A program made the position numbers and the translations under genes. A DNA stretch of 64,000 nucleotides from an uncultured Ilumatobacter sp. (lineage in GTDB: Bacteria; Actinomycetota; Acidimicrobiia; Acidimicrobiales; Ilumatobacteraceae), in assembly GCA_937905835.1 (NCBI GenBank), contig CALCXK010000103.1, forward strand, positions 30,917-94,916, in the 5' to 3' direction. Under the pieces are notes generated by a model that was not told the origin of the DNA, made no database searches, and saw only the letters and a program-made list of their open reading frames with translations. This document shows, in pieces, positions 37,480-46,250 of this stretch (position 1 is its first letter; each line of letters opens with the position of its first letter).

Positions 37480-37677
37480 TCAGGAATCGGTGATCGTGAT
37501 GGCGTATTCGGGGCAGTTCGAGGCGGCAAGGCGAGCCTTGTCTTCAAGCTCAGGGGTGACCGACCCGTCGCCGAGCAACACAGCCTGGCCATAGTCGTCA
37601 ACGTCAAACAGTTCAGGGGCCAACGCATAACAGCGGTTATGGCCCTGGCATTTTTCGACATCGAGATGTACACGCAT
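37480..37677 (-). CDS. Single-cluster ferredoxin for the P450
   Basis: A 65-residue ferredoxin with C10, H13 and C16 in KCQGHNRC and C55 in ASNCPEYAI. The central ligand position is His rather than Cys, a variant seen in actinobacterial and mycobacterial P450 ferredoxins, so a [3Fe-4S] cluster or a cluster with a His ligand is expected. It is co-transcribed with the P450 15 bp downstream. TAAGGT lies 6 nt before the ATG, so the message is probably leaderless. Confidence 0.88.
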   Translation of the reverse strand: MRVHLDVEKCQGHNRCYALAPELFDVDDYGQAVLLGDGSVTPELEDKARLAASNCPEYAITITDS

Positions 37678-37683
37678 GCGTGG

Positions 37684-37689
37684 ACCTTA
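37684..37689 (-). promoter_or_regulatory. -10 hexamer of the ferredoxin-P450 operon
   Basis: On the minus strand TAAGGT ends 6 nt before ATG 37677. The B12-binding gene has the same TAAGGTCC at 26792-26799. Confidence 0.5.
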
Positions 37690-37885
37690 TTGCCCAGAGT
37701 TGGGGCCGCATCAGTTCGCCGCCATCTTTTTCGAACAGTGTTCCAATGCGCGCCACCGCCACACTGCACCCTGGGTGCACCTCGAACACTTTGAACAGGT
37801 ACACCGCGGCTATTTCGCTCTGCCGACGACATCTCGAACGCTGGTCACACCAGGCCGAATTCAACGCACCACTGACGGGAAGACG

Positions 37886-39073
37886 TCAGGTGGCCGTTCG
37901 TCGGAAGGTGAGCAGCAGGAAACCAGCGATGCAGGGCAGCGCGACGATTGCGGTCGCAGCCCCAACCGAGAGCCGCGACGCGGCCAGAACACCGACTGCG
38001 GTCGGAACCACCAACAGCATGAGACTCGAACCTGAACGCAACCATGTGAGTGCCACGCCGCGTCGCCCCGGGAACTTGGCGGCATCGTCGTACAGCTTCG
38101 GAAAGAACACGGAAATACCAACACCTGCGATCGAGTAGCCGGGGAGTACGAGGAATTCGTGCGGCGCAAAGGCGGCCACGGCGAGGCCAATGCCGGACAC
38201 CACGATGGCACCGCGGAACAGCAATGCATCGCCAAAACGAACCAGCATGGCGTCACCGAAGAGCCGCCCAGTCGTCATCCCAACGCTGAAGGCAACGAAC
38301 CCAAGGCCGGCAAAGCCGAGGGATGTGTCGAAGTCTTCGCTGAGGCGGAATGCCGCCCAGTCGCTCGACACCAACTCGACGGTGAGAGCGAAACCGCCTG
38401 ACACCGCCAGCACGATGAGCATGATCCAGCGGGCCCGCGTGCGCTTCGGGACGACACCGTCGACGGCGTCGGGTTCATCGCCGCCTTCGTCGACCTGAAG
38501 GAGCCCCCGACCAACAAAGACCAGCGCCGCGGCAAGCACTACGGCGACGATAATCAGCTGTGTTCTGAGCGAGACGCCCGACGCAGCTGCTTGCGCTGCG
38601 ACAAGTCCGCCAGCGACCGTACCGAGGCTCCAGAAACCATGGAGACGATTCATCACCGGGGCGTGGCGCCGGGCGCTCAACCAGGAGCCCTGCAGGTTCA
38701 TTGCCACATCCACGACGCCGTCGGCCATCAAAATCGCTGAGAACCCGATGAGGAAAAGGACAGGGGTCGACGCAAACCCAACGATGACGAGTCCGACAAG
38801 CATCAATATCACGAGCGCGATCAGTGCTCGGCGCGTTCCCAATCGATGGATGATCGCTGGCGACGCCATGCTCGCAACGAGCCCGATCATTGCGCCGAGC
38901 GTCAACATCACCCCAAGCTCGTCGAGGCTCAGGCCGAGCCGCTCGCGGATCTCAGGGAGTCGAGGAACGAACGAGGCGAAGACCGCGCCGTTGAGGAAAA
39001 ACTGCACAGCAACAGAAGCCAGCGCCCGCGAGTCAGTCGCGTTCAGTTCCGCTCGCTCCCCGGCAGATATCAC
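37886..39073 (-). CDS. MFS permease
   Basis: A 395-residue major facilitator with about 12 helices. The N-terminus (VQFFLNGAVFASFVPRLPEIRERLGLSLDELGVML) and LMADGVVDVAMNLQGSWL are typical of the FucP/YbjJ-like branch, which includes sugar and efflux permeases. The substrate cannot be told. The GTG start has TAGTTT 6 nt upstream and no ribosome site. It is not obviously part of the neighbouring ferredoxin-P450 operon (208 bp gap). Confidence 0.82.
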   Translation of the reverse strand: MISAGERAELNATDSRALASVAVQFFLNGAVFASFVPRLPEIRERLGLSLDELGVMLTLGAMIGLVASMASPAIIHRLGTRRALIALVILMLVGLVIVGFASTPVLFLIGFSAILMADGVVDVAMNLQGSWLSARRHAPVMNRLHGFWSLGTVAGGLVAAQAAASGVSLRTQLIIVAVVLAAALVFVGRGLLQVDEGGDEPDAVDGVVPKRTRARWIMLIVLAVSGGFALTVELVSSDWAAFRLSEDFDTSLGFAGLGFVAFSVGMTTGRLFGDAMLVRFGDALLFRGAIVVSGIGLAVAAFAPHEFLVLPGYSIAGVGISVFFPKLYDDAAKFPGRRGVALTWLRSGSSLMLLVVPTAVGVLAASRLSVGAATAIVALPCIAGFLLLTFRRTAT

Positions 39074-39079
39074 CGCGGC

Positions 39080-39085
39080 AAACTA
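39080..39085 (-). promoter_or_regulatory. -10 hexamer of the MFS permease gene
   Basis: On the minus strand TAGTTT ends 6 nt before GTG 39073. Confidence 0.5.
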
Positions 39086-39194
39086 TCGGCCGCGGCACTC
39101 CACCGGCCAAGCACCAGCCCATCGGCAGAAAGACCGAGCACCGCTGGCAGCGATGCAGTCGCTGTGGTCGACAGTGCCAGAGGCACCGCCAGCG

Positions 39195-40481
39195 TCAGAG
39201 AGAACGGATCCGGTCGACAGCGTCAGGTTGGCTGGCATCGATCACTGCGGTGATCAGTCCGTTGGCGCCCGAGACGGCTGCGAGCGGGCCGCCACGGATC
39301 GTGCCGACGGTCAGGATGATGACATCGGTGTCGGGCCGAACTTCGCGACAGATCGCCGCTTTGGCAATGGCCTTCCACACGTTCTCGACGCGGCTTAAGC
39401 CCGGTCTGGCGGGTGTGTTGACCCCGCCAAGTTCGAAGATTCGAACAACGCCCTCAGGGCTGGTTGCCTGGAAGTTGACCGTGACGCCGGGCGACACTCG
39501 TGCCGCCTCGTTCACATCGGTGTAGCCAGCTTCGTCGAGGAGCGTGCGGGCCATCTCTTTGAGCGTGCGACGGTCCGGGCGGTCGCGCTGAGCGAGCGAC
39601 TTCACGCGTTCCTTGGCCTGCTTCACATAGCCGGGGTCGGTGTCGTAGCCAACGAAGTGACGCCCGGTGTTCTTCGCCGCGACCGCAGTCGTGCCCGATC
39701 CCATGAACGGATCCAGCACGATATCGCCTTCGTAGGTGAAGAGGTGTAAGCATCGTTCGACCAATGCGACCGGGAACGGCGCAGGGTGGCCGACCCGAGT
39801 TGCACTCTCAGCGGGGATCTCCCACACGTCGAGCGTGGCTTCCATGAATTCGTCACCTGGCACCGTGGCGGTACCTTCGATGCTCTGGCCGCTGCGGTTG
39901 CCAAGGCCGACGCGGTCGAAACGGCCCTTACTGGCGATGATCACGCGCTCGGTCGTGTCTCTCAGAACCGGGTTGGCCGGCGACTGATAAGAACCCCAGG
40001 CGCAGGATCCACTGGCGCCGCGCTGCTTCTGCCAGACGACTTCTCCGCGGAGTAGGAGGCGGAGGTCGTCTTGCAGGATCGTGGTGACATCCGCGGCAAG
40101 GCTGCGATACGGCTTGCGTCCAAGGTTGGCAACGTTGACGGCGAGGCGACCGCCGGGCTCGAGCTTGCGGGCACTTTCGCGCAGGACGTCGCGTAGCATC
40201 GTGAGGTACTCGATGTAGTCGGCCGGCACGTGGCCTTCGCCGAGCGCCGTCTCGTATTCCTTGCCCGCGAAGTAGGGCGGCGAGGTGACAACGAGTGCGA
40301 CCGATCCGTCGGGCACCTTTGACATGTCGCGGGCATCGCCGACATACATCACATCGATCTCACCGGTTTCGCCGAGTGTGTCGTCATCGCTGATCTGCGG
40401 CGGCGCAAAGCGGCTGTAAAAGTCAGAGGAGTCGTGCGACTCGCGTTTACTGACGCCGAACGATGACGTGGAGGTTCCCAT
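39195..40481 (-). CDS. Beta-class DNA methyltransferase with unknown C-terminal domain
   Basis: A 428-residue DNA amino-methyltransferase. Catalytic motif IV is TSPPY (66-70) and the SAM motif I is DPFMGSGTT (257-265); this order marks the beta class, and TSPPY is typical of N4-cytosine and some N6-adenine enzymes. Residues about 305-428 form an extra domain (FQATSPEGVVRIFELGGVNTP, then ENVWKAIAKAAI and DVIILTVGTI) absent from plain methyltransferases. It has the look of a small alpha/beta, possibly nuclease-like fold. No separate restriction gene is adjacent. A 78-residue gene lies 26 bp upstream on the same strand. Target sequence unknown. Confidence 0.87.
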   Translation of the reverse strand: MGTSTSSFGVSKRESHDSSDFYSRFAPPQISDDDTLGETGEIDVMYVGDARDMSKVPDGSVALVVTSPPYFAGKEYETALGEGHVPADYIEYLTMLRDVLRESARKLEPGGRLAVNVANLGRKPYRSLAADVTTILQDDLRLLLRGEVVWQKQRGASGSCAWGSYQSPANPVLRDTTERVIIASKGRFDRVGLGNRSGQSIEGTATVPGDEFMEATLDVWEIPAESATRVGHPAPFPVALVERCLHLFTYEGDIVLDPFMGSGTTAVAAKNTGRHFVGYDTDPGYVKQAKERVKSLAQRDRPDRRTLKEMARTLLDEAGYTDVNEAARVSPGVTVNFQATSPEGVVRIFELGGVNTPARPGLSRVENVWKAIAKAAICREVRPDTDVIILTVGTIRGGPLAAVSGANGLITAVIDASQPDAVDRIRSL

Positions 40482-40507
40482 TGTGATGTTTTTGCTTTCG
40501 ATCGCAG

Positions 40508-40744
40508 TCAGGCCGCTTCGGATTCGGCGGCAGCGCCGAGTGCGGTTGGGTCGGTCTGGGCGATGGACGCGTCGCCTGTGGTCGGGTCGCTGTCCATGGG
40601 GTCGGTCGTGACAAAGCCAGGGCAGAGCACGCCGATCGGCGATCCGGCGGCCCGCTGTTCGAGGTAGAGCGTGCCGCGCCAGGCATCACCGATGTCTGCG
40701 AGTACCACGTTGCCGCGCACGATCACCATCCCACCATCAGTCAC
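40508..40744 (-). CDS. Small protein upstream of the methyltransferase
   Basis: A 78-residue protein of unknown function. The first half (MVIVRGNVVLADIGDAWRGTLYLEQRAAG) looks like a small beta domain, and the second half is acidic and low in complexity. GTG 40744 was chosen because TAGATT lies 7 nt upstream; ATG 40729 is possible. The 26-bp gap to the methyltransferase gene suggests one transcript. The gene could be real yet minor; I could not tie it to a family. Confidence 0.5.
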   Translation of the reverse strand: MTDGGMVIVRGNVVLADIGDAWRGTLYLEQRAAGSPIGVLCPGFVTTDPMDSDPTTGDASIAQTDPTALGAAAESEAA

Positions 40745-40949
40745 GAGCGCAAATCTAGATTCCCTCGCGCGCCGAGTGGTCGATGCACGCGCTCTCAGCG
40801 CGATCACGCACTGCGGTCAGTAGCGGTTTTGGGTTCAGGTGGCGCCGAGGATGCACTCGAGTGGTCGGGTCGACGTTTCTGATGCTGATCGTTGACGAAA
40901 CAGGTGGGCTTTGCCTGCAGCAGTGTGCCGCGCCTGGCAGGATCTCGAT

Positions 40950-43451
40950 GTGATCGACATCGATGCAGCTCTCACCTCGCTCTCGCTCAGCGATAAATGC
41001 CACTTGGTCGCGGGACGGACCACTTGGGAAACACGCGCTTTCCCCGAGGCCGGCATCCCTGCGATCAAGATGTCCGACGGTCCGACCGGCATCCGCGGCG
41101 AAGGCCACGGAGGTAGCGGGACGCCTGGCGTCGCAGTGCCCGCTGGCATCACACTGGGTGCATCATGGGACCCCGCTCTGCTGGGCGAGATCGGCTCGCT
41201 GCTCGGCTTGGAGGCACGCCGTAAGCGCGCCCATGTCCTCTTGGGCCCAAACGTCAACCTGCATCGCACACCCGTCGGCGGGCGAACCTTCGAGTGCTAC
41301 AGCGAAGACCCCGAGCTCACCGCTGCGCTCGCCACCGAGTACGTACGCGGTGTGCAGTCACACGACGTTGCGGTCACGGTGAAGCACTTCGTGTGTAACG
41401 ACACCGAGATTGAGCGAATGACCGTCGACGTCCAGGTCGACGATCGCACGCTACGCGAATTGTACCTGCGGCCGTTCGAGGCCACGGTTCGCGATGCTGG
41501 CGCGTGGGGAATTATGAGTGCCTACAACCGGTTGAACGGCGAGTTCTGCGCGCACCATCGTGGGCTGCTGACCGACATCTTGCGGACCGAGTGGGGTTTT
41601 GACGGCTTCGTCGTCTCCGACTGGTTTGGTGTGCACGAGGCAACACCCGCAGCGAACGCCGGGCTGAACATCGAGATGCCAGCGCCGGTTCGGGTCTACG
41701 GCGACAAGCTGGTGGCGGCGTGCGAGCGTGGCGAGGTCACCGAGGCGCAGGTCGATTCGTTGGTTCGCGACATCCTCGTGCTCGCCCAACGTGTGCGTGC
41801 CGATGAGCGCAGCGCTCACGACCCAGAAGAATCCGTCGACGATCCAGCAGAACGGGCGCTCACACGTCGCGCAGCTGTCAGCGGCACTGTTCTGTTGAGG
41901 AACGAGCCGATCGACGGCACACCGGTCTTGCCCTTCGACGCCGCAGCACTGTCGTCAGTTGCAGTGATCGGCCCCAATGCATCGATCGATCGATCAATGG
42001 GTGGTGGATCTGCGAGCCTCGTTCCCTTCGGCCACCGCACCCTGCTCGACGCCATCACCGACCGCATCGGACCAGGCACCTCGACCAACGCAGCGATCGC
42101 CTTCGAGGCCGGCGTCCGCATCGACCGGCTCACACCTCTTGCGCCACGACGCCAGCTTGTGCAGCCCAACGGCGAGCCCGGCCTTCACATCGAATACATC
42201 AACGGACGTGACTGGGCCGGCGACATGGTGGTTGAGCAGACTGTTCCTTCGTCGATGGTCCGCTTCTTCGGCTCGACTCCCGAAGGTGTCGACCCCCGAG
42301 GCTTCTCGACACGAATCACCGGGTCGTTCGTACCCGACAGCGACGGCCCCCATGTCCTCGGGATCGTGTCCACCGGCCCATTCATTATCGACGTCGACGG
42401 CTCCACGATCATCGACGACACCCACATGGAACTGCCACGCAGTGAAGAGTTCTTCGGGTACGGAAGCATCGAAGCTACCGCGACCATCGAGTGCATTGCC
42501 GGCGTGCCGATCGTCCTGAACCTGCGTTGGGCCACCTCGGAAATGAACGGGTTTGCTGCGCTCCGTGTCGGGTTCCGTTCCGCCGAACCTGCCGACCTGA
42601 TGGACCGCGCGGTCGCGGCAGCAGCCGCCGCCGACGTCGCTGTTGTCATGGTCGGAACCAACGACGAATGGGAAACCGAAGGCTTCGACCGGACAACCAT
42701 GGATCTCCCCGGACGTCAGGATGAGTTGGTGCGGCGAATCGTCGCTGTCAACCCGCGCACCGCCGTGATCGTGAACGCCGGCTCGCCGGTGACAATGGAC
42801 TGGGCCGACGCCGCCGACGACAATTCGGCACGAGCCGTCCTGACCTCGTTCTTCGCCGGCCAGGAGCAAGCCGAAAGCCTGGTTGACGTGCTCCTCGGTG
42901 ACGCCGACCCCGGCGGGCGCCTGCCGACCACGATCCCGGTGCGCCTGGCCGACCACCCGGCATACCTCCACCATCGCCCCGACCACGACAGTGCAGGCAA
43001 CGGCACCCAGGTGTACGGCGAGGGGCTGTTCATCGGATACCGCTATTACGACGCCCGCAACATCGCTCCACGCTTCGCCTTCGGCCACGGTCTCAGCTAC
43101 GGCTCAGCCATGTGGGGCGCCGCCGTCATCACGTCCGAGTCAGCTGACTCGATCACGGTCGAAGTCCCGGTTGCAGGAACCGGCAACCGGGCTGCAACCG
43201 TCGTCGTGCAGGGCTACATCGCAGCGATCGACCGTGCCTGTATTCGACCACCGAAGGAACTCAAGACGTGGGACAAGTTCGTCGTCGAGCCCGGCGAGTC
43301 GAGAACAGCCCAGCTCGAGTTCCCTCGGTCAGCATTCCGGCGTTGGGACACTGCAACTGGCGGCTGGATCGTCGACGCCGGCGAGTACGACCTCGTGATT
43401 GCTGCATCGGCGACCGACGTTCGCCAGCGTTTACAGGTGACCCTCGTCTGA
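40950..43451 (+). CDS. Family 3 beta-glucosidase with inserted PA14 domain
   Basis: An 833-residue GH3 enzyme. The N-terminal barrel carries the nucleophile D224 in GFVVSDWFG and the substrate motif KHF (145-147) with SAYNRLNG. The second alpha/beta domain begins at VLLRNEPIDGTPVLPF and is interrupted by a PA14 domain (about 400-525, GLHIEYINGRDW to DGSTIIDD), which can shape specificity for short oligosaccharides. A fibronectin-like domain closes the protein (PPKELKTWDKF, AQLEFPRSAF). It has no signal peptide, so it acts inside the cell. GTG 40950 has an AGGA ribosome site. The GH13 gene follows after 67 bp on the same strand. Confidence 0.92.
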   Translation: MIDIDAALTSLSLSDKCHLVAGRTTWETRAFPEAGIPAIKMSDGPTGIRGEGHGGSGTPGVAVPAGITLGASWDPALLGEIGSLLGLEARRKRAHVLLGPNVNLHRTPVGGRTFECYSEDPELTAALATEYVRGVQSHDVAVTVKHFVCNDTEIERMTVDVQVDDRTLRELYLRPFEATVRDAGAWGIMSAYNRLNGEFCAHHRGLLTDILRTEWGFDGFVVSDWFGVHEATPAANAGLNIEMPAPVRVYGDKLVAACERGEVTEAQVDSLVRDILVLAQRVRADERSAHDPEESVDDPAERALTRRAAVSGTVLLRNEPIDGTPVLPFDAAALSSVAVIGPNASIDRSMGGGSASLVPFGHRTLLDAITDRIGPGTSTNAAIAFEAGVRIDRLTPLAPRRQLVQPNGEPGLHIEYINGRDWAGDMVVEQTVPSSMVRFFGSTPEGVDPRGFSTRITGSFVPDSDGPHVLGIVSTGPFIIDVDGSTIIDDTHMELPRSEEFFGYGSIEATATIECIAGVPIVLNLRWATSEMNGFAALRVGFRSAEPADLMDRAVAAAAAADVAVVMVGTNDEWETEGFDRTTMDLPGRQDELVRRIVAVNPRTAVIVNAGSPVTMDWADAADDNSARAVLTSFFAGQEQAESLVDVLLGDADPGGRLPTTIPVRLADHPAYLHHRPDHDSAGNGTQVYGEGLFIGYRYYDARNIAPRFAFGHGLSYGSAMWGAAVITSESADSITVEVPVAGTGNRAATVVVQGYIAAIDRACIRPPKELKTWDKFVVEPGESRTAQLEFPRSAFRRWDTATGGWIVDAGEYDLVIAASATDVRQRLQVTLV

Positions 43452-43518
43452 ATTGGCGTCTGACGAGACGACTGGATGTCGCCGCAACCGGACTGAAAGC
43501 GCTTACCTTGGGATGTGT

Positions 43519-45276
43519 ATGAGCGAGATGTCTGCCGGCGGCCGTGACCACCGCCCCCGTCCCTGGTGGAATGACGCGCTGATCTACCAGGTCTACGTCC
43601 GGTCGTTCGCTGACTCCAACGGCGATGGCGTCGGTGACCTTGCTGGTATTTGCTCACGACTCGACCACATCGCGTCGCTTGGCGTCGAGGCCATCTGGCT
43701 CAACCCGTGCTACCCGTCGCCGCAGCACGACCACGGCTACGACGTTGCCGACTACTTCGACATCCACGACGAGTACGGCAGCCTCGACGACTTCGACGCG
43801 CTGCTCGCCAGCGCACGAGGTCTCGGCATCAAGATCCTGATGGACCTCGTGCCGAGTCACTGCAGCATCGAGCACCGTTGGTTCATCGCCGCGCTCGCAT
43901 CCGAGCCGAACAGTCCGGAGCGGGCTCGATTTTACTTCCGTGACGGCAAGGCCGACGGCGGCAACGAGCCACCAAACAACTGGCAGTCGGCATTCGGTGG
44001 GCCGGCATGGACACGCCTCGACGCCGACCCAACTACTAACAACGGCAAGGGCGGCCAGTGGTACCTCCACACGTTTGCCCGCGAGCAGCCCGACCTCGAT
44101 CACACGCACCCCGACGTCCATCACCTGTTCCATGACATCTTTACCTTCTGGTTTGATCGAGGCGTCGATGGCTTCCGCGTCGACGCGGTTGCCGGCACCG
44201 GCAAGCATCCGGATTTACCTGACCAGCCCCCGGTCGGCCCAGATGTTGGCGTGCTCGACATCACGTGGATGAACGAATACACGGTGTTCCGCCCCGAGGG
44301 CCACGACGTCTGGCGCCGGTTCCGGACGACAATCGACAACTATGCGTCGAGTCACCCCGGCCGGGACCTGATGATCGTCGCCGAGGCCTACGCCGTTCGC
44401 CGGCCCGAGTTGGTGAAGGCCTTCACCGAGCCCGATCAGTTCCACCAGGTGTTCTCGTTCGACCTCATGCTGACCCCGTGGGAGAAGCACTCGATCGAAC
44501 AGGCGCTGCTCGACCCAATCGGGATCCTTGCCGAAACGGGTGTGCCTCCGGCATGGACACTCAACAACCACGACATCCAACGCATCGTCACTCGTCTTGG
44601 CCGAGCAGATGCACACCTGAGCGAAATGTGGACCAACAACAACCTGGCTCTGTCACGCGCCGCCGTCGACCTCGCGCTCGGCGAACGACGTGCACGGGCG
44701 ATGACCGCACTCATCTTCGCTCTGCCAGGCAGCCTCTACCTCTACCAAGGTGAAGAACTCGGTCTGCCAGAGGTCATCGATATCCCAGCCGACCGTCGTG
44801 AAGATCCGGTCTTCGAGCGGACAGGTGGCACCGAGATCGGCCGCGACGGCTGCCGCGTCCCGATGCCGTGGACCAACGACGAATCGTCGTCGTACGGCTT
44901 CTCCACGCCGCGTGCCGACGGCACCGTCGACGAGCCGTGGCTCCCACAGCCGGCCGGATGGGGCAAGCGGTCGGTGTCCGAGGTCGACGACGACAAAAAC
45001 TCGACCCTGCACATGTACCGATCGCTCGGCGAGGTCCGTCAGGAGTTCGCCGTATCTCAACCCCTCGAAGCACACACGCTCGACATCGGTCCTCAAGTCG
45101 TCGCTGTGCGCCGTGGCGATCTCGTCGTCGTCGTCAACCCGACCGACCAGCCAGTGCAGCTCGACCTCGATCACGCCGAACTGGCCATCACCCAGCCCGT
45201 GTTCGCCAGTGAGCCAGCCGAAATGCACACCACTGGCGTCATCCCGGCAAACAGCACCGTCTGGTTCTCCAGATAG
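43519..45276 (+). CDS. Family 13 alpha-glucosidase
   Basis: A 585-residue GH13 enzyme of the oligo-alpha-glucosidase type. The catalytic residues are nucleophile D222 in GFRVDAVAG, acid/base E289 in VAEAY and D352 in NNHD. Conserved region I reads DLVPSHCSIEH, with Ser and Cys where Asn and Thr are usual. The N-terminal WWNDALIYQVYVRSFADSNGDGVGDLAGI is typical, and a short C-terminal beta domain follows. It is cytoplasmic and should release glucose from maltose- or isomaltose-type sugars. ATG 43519 has TACCTT 9 nt upstream and a weak GGGA. It is probably co-expressed with the GH3 gene. Confidence 0.92.
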   Translation: MSEMSAGGRDHRPRPWWNDALIYQVYVRSFADSNGDGVGDLAGICSRLDHIASLGVEAIWLNPCYPSPQHDHGYDVADYFDIHDEYGSLDDFDALLASARGLGIKILMDLVPSHCSIEHRWFIAALASEPNSPERARFYFRDGKADGGNEPPNNWQSAFGGPAWTRLDADPTTNNGKGGQWYLHTFAREQPDLDHTHPDVHHLFHDIFTFWFDRGVDGFRVDAVAGTGKHPDLPDQPPVGPDVGVLDITWMNEYTVFRPEGHDVWRRFRTTIDNYASSHPGRDLMIVAEAYAVRRPELVKAFTEPDQFHQVFSFDLMLTPWEKHSIEQALLDPIGILAETGVPPAWTLNNHDIQRIVTRLGRADAHLSEMWTNNNLALSRAAVDLALGERRARAMTALIFALPGSLYLYQGEELGLPEVIDIPADRREDPVFERTGGTEIGRDGCRVPMPWTNDESSSYGFSTPRADGTVDEPWLPQPAGWGKRSVSEVDDDKNSTLHMYRSLGEVRQEFAVSQPLEAHTLDIGPQVVAVRRGDLVVVVNPTDQPVQLDLDHAELAITQPVFASEPAEMHTTGVIPANSTVWFSR

Positions 45277-45403
45277 ACCTGGCGCTCGGCAGCCCCGGGC
45301 ATCTGACAAGTTCTTGCTCGCCAGCGACTGAGGAGTTGCTTCCCCAGCGCTCACCGCCAAGAAACCTCAGGAATTGTTGCGCTGCACAGGGTCAGTAGCG
45401 CGT

Positions 45404-45425
45404 CCTCGGTGGGCCGCTGCCGAGG
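45404..45425 (+). terminator. Possible terminator hairpin before dedA
   Basis: cctcgg and ccgagg form a 6-bp stem around a 10-nt loop, followed by cggtttccc. It lies in the 207-bp gap after the GH13 gene. The stem is short, so the call is tentative. Confidence 0.35.
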
Positions 45426-45483
45426 CGGTTTCCCGTTGTGTCGAGAACACGGACCATCGTCCGAGAGGTAACATCCAGCCGAA

Positions 45484-46107
45484 ATGTTGGCGAACATCAT
45501 CACTGATCTCACGGACAAACTCGACGAGTTCTCGTCTACCTGGTGGTTCCTGTTGGTGATCTTTGCCATCGCACTCCTCGACTCCGTCATTCCGGTGGTG
45601 CCGAGCGAGACCACGGTAATTATCGGCGGCGTCGCCGCCGGACAAGGCAACCAGAACATCGCCCTCGTGATCTTCGCCGGCGCAGTCGGTGCGTTCCTCG
45701 GCGACAACCTGGCCTACACGATCGGCGACAAGTTCAAGGGAACGGTGCAGCAGTGGGCTGCTCGCAAAGCGTCTCGCCAGCAACGCCTCGACAGCGCAGG
45801 TCGCCAAATCCGCAAGCGTGGCGGGATGCTGTTGATCACCGCCCGCTTCATCCCGGGTGGCCGCACCATTTTGACGGTCTCGTCAGGCGTGACCTCACAG
45901 CCGCGTCCGTGGTTCGTCGCCTGGATCACCGTGGCCACCACAATCTGGGCGTCCTACGCCGGCTTGCTCGGCTACCTGTTCGGGCAGACATTCGAAAACA
46001 ATCACACGCTCGCGTTCTGGCTGGCGTTCGCCACTGCACTCGGTATCACCGGCCTGATCGAACTCGTCCGCTGGCTCCGCGAACGCCGCAAATACGCCGC
46101 TGTCTAA
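45484..46107 (+). CDS. DedA family membrane protein
   Basis: A 207-residue DedA (SNARE-associated/VTT domain) protein with several membrane segments. Family motifs include SVIPVVPSETTVIIGG near the N-terminus, GAFLGDNLAYTIG, and RFIPGGRTILTVSSG. DedA proteins are thought to flip or transport phospholipids or undecaprenyl phosphate across the membrane. TAACAT lies 9 nt before the ATG; there is no Shine-Dalgarno. The gene appears monocistronic. Confidence 0.88.
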   Translation: MLANIITDLTDKLDEFSSTWWFLLVIFAIALLDSVIPVVPSETTVIIGGVAAGQGNQNIALVIFAGAVGAFLGDNLAYTIGDKFKGTVQQWAARKASRQQRLDSAGRQIRKRGGMLLITARFIPGGRTILTVSSGVTSQPRPWFVAWITVATTIWASYAGLLGYLFGQTFENNHTLAFWLAFATALGITGLIELVRWLRERRKYAAV

Positions 46108-46128
46108 CTCGCGACTCCTTGCCGCGAG
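46108..46128 (+). terminator. Terminator-like hairpin after dedA
   Basis: ctcgcg and cgcgag pair over 6 bp around a 9-nt loop immediately after the stop codon and are followed by cggtctttt. A short but well-placed terminator candidate. Confidence 0.5.
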
Positions 46129-46250
46129 CGGTCTTTTCCCTGTAGCCGACGAACGGTCGCCGCAGCCAACGCCCAAATCGAACGAGACCCACCCCACCCC
46201 ACTCCGAGGGAGATGTACCGGAACGGGCTCATGTTCGGCATGATGGACCG

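Noticed and set aside
41994..43088. Long minus-strand frame opposite the GH3 gene
   Set aside because: Low-complexity Gly/Val/Asp-rich product with no ribosome site; the GH3 and PA14 motifs are on the plus strand.
45277..45483. Possible tRNA or small RNA in the GH13-dedA gap
   Set aside because: No cloverleaf, T-loop consensus or CCA end; only a short hairpin at 45404-45425 is seen.
46108..46250. Search for a mycofactocin precursor (mftA) upstream of mftE
   Set aside because: No short frame ending in a GMCGVY-like sequence was found on either strand; only a terminator-like hairpin is there.
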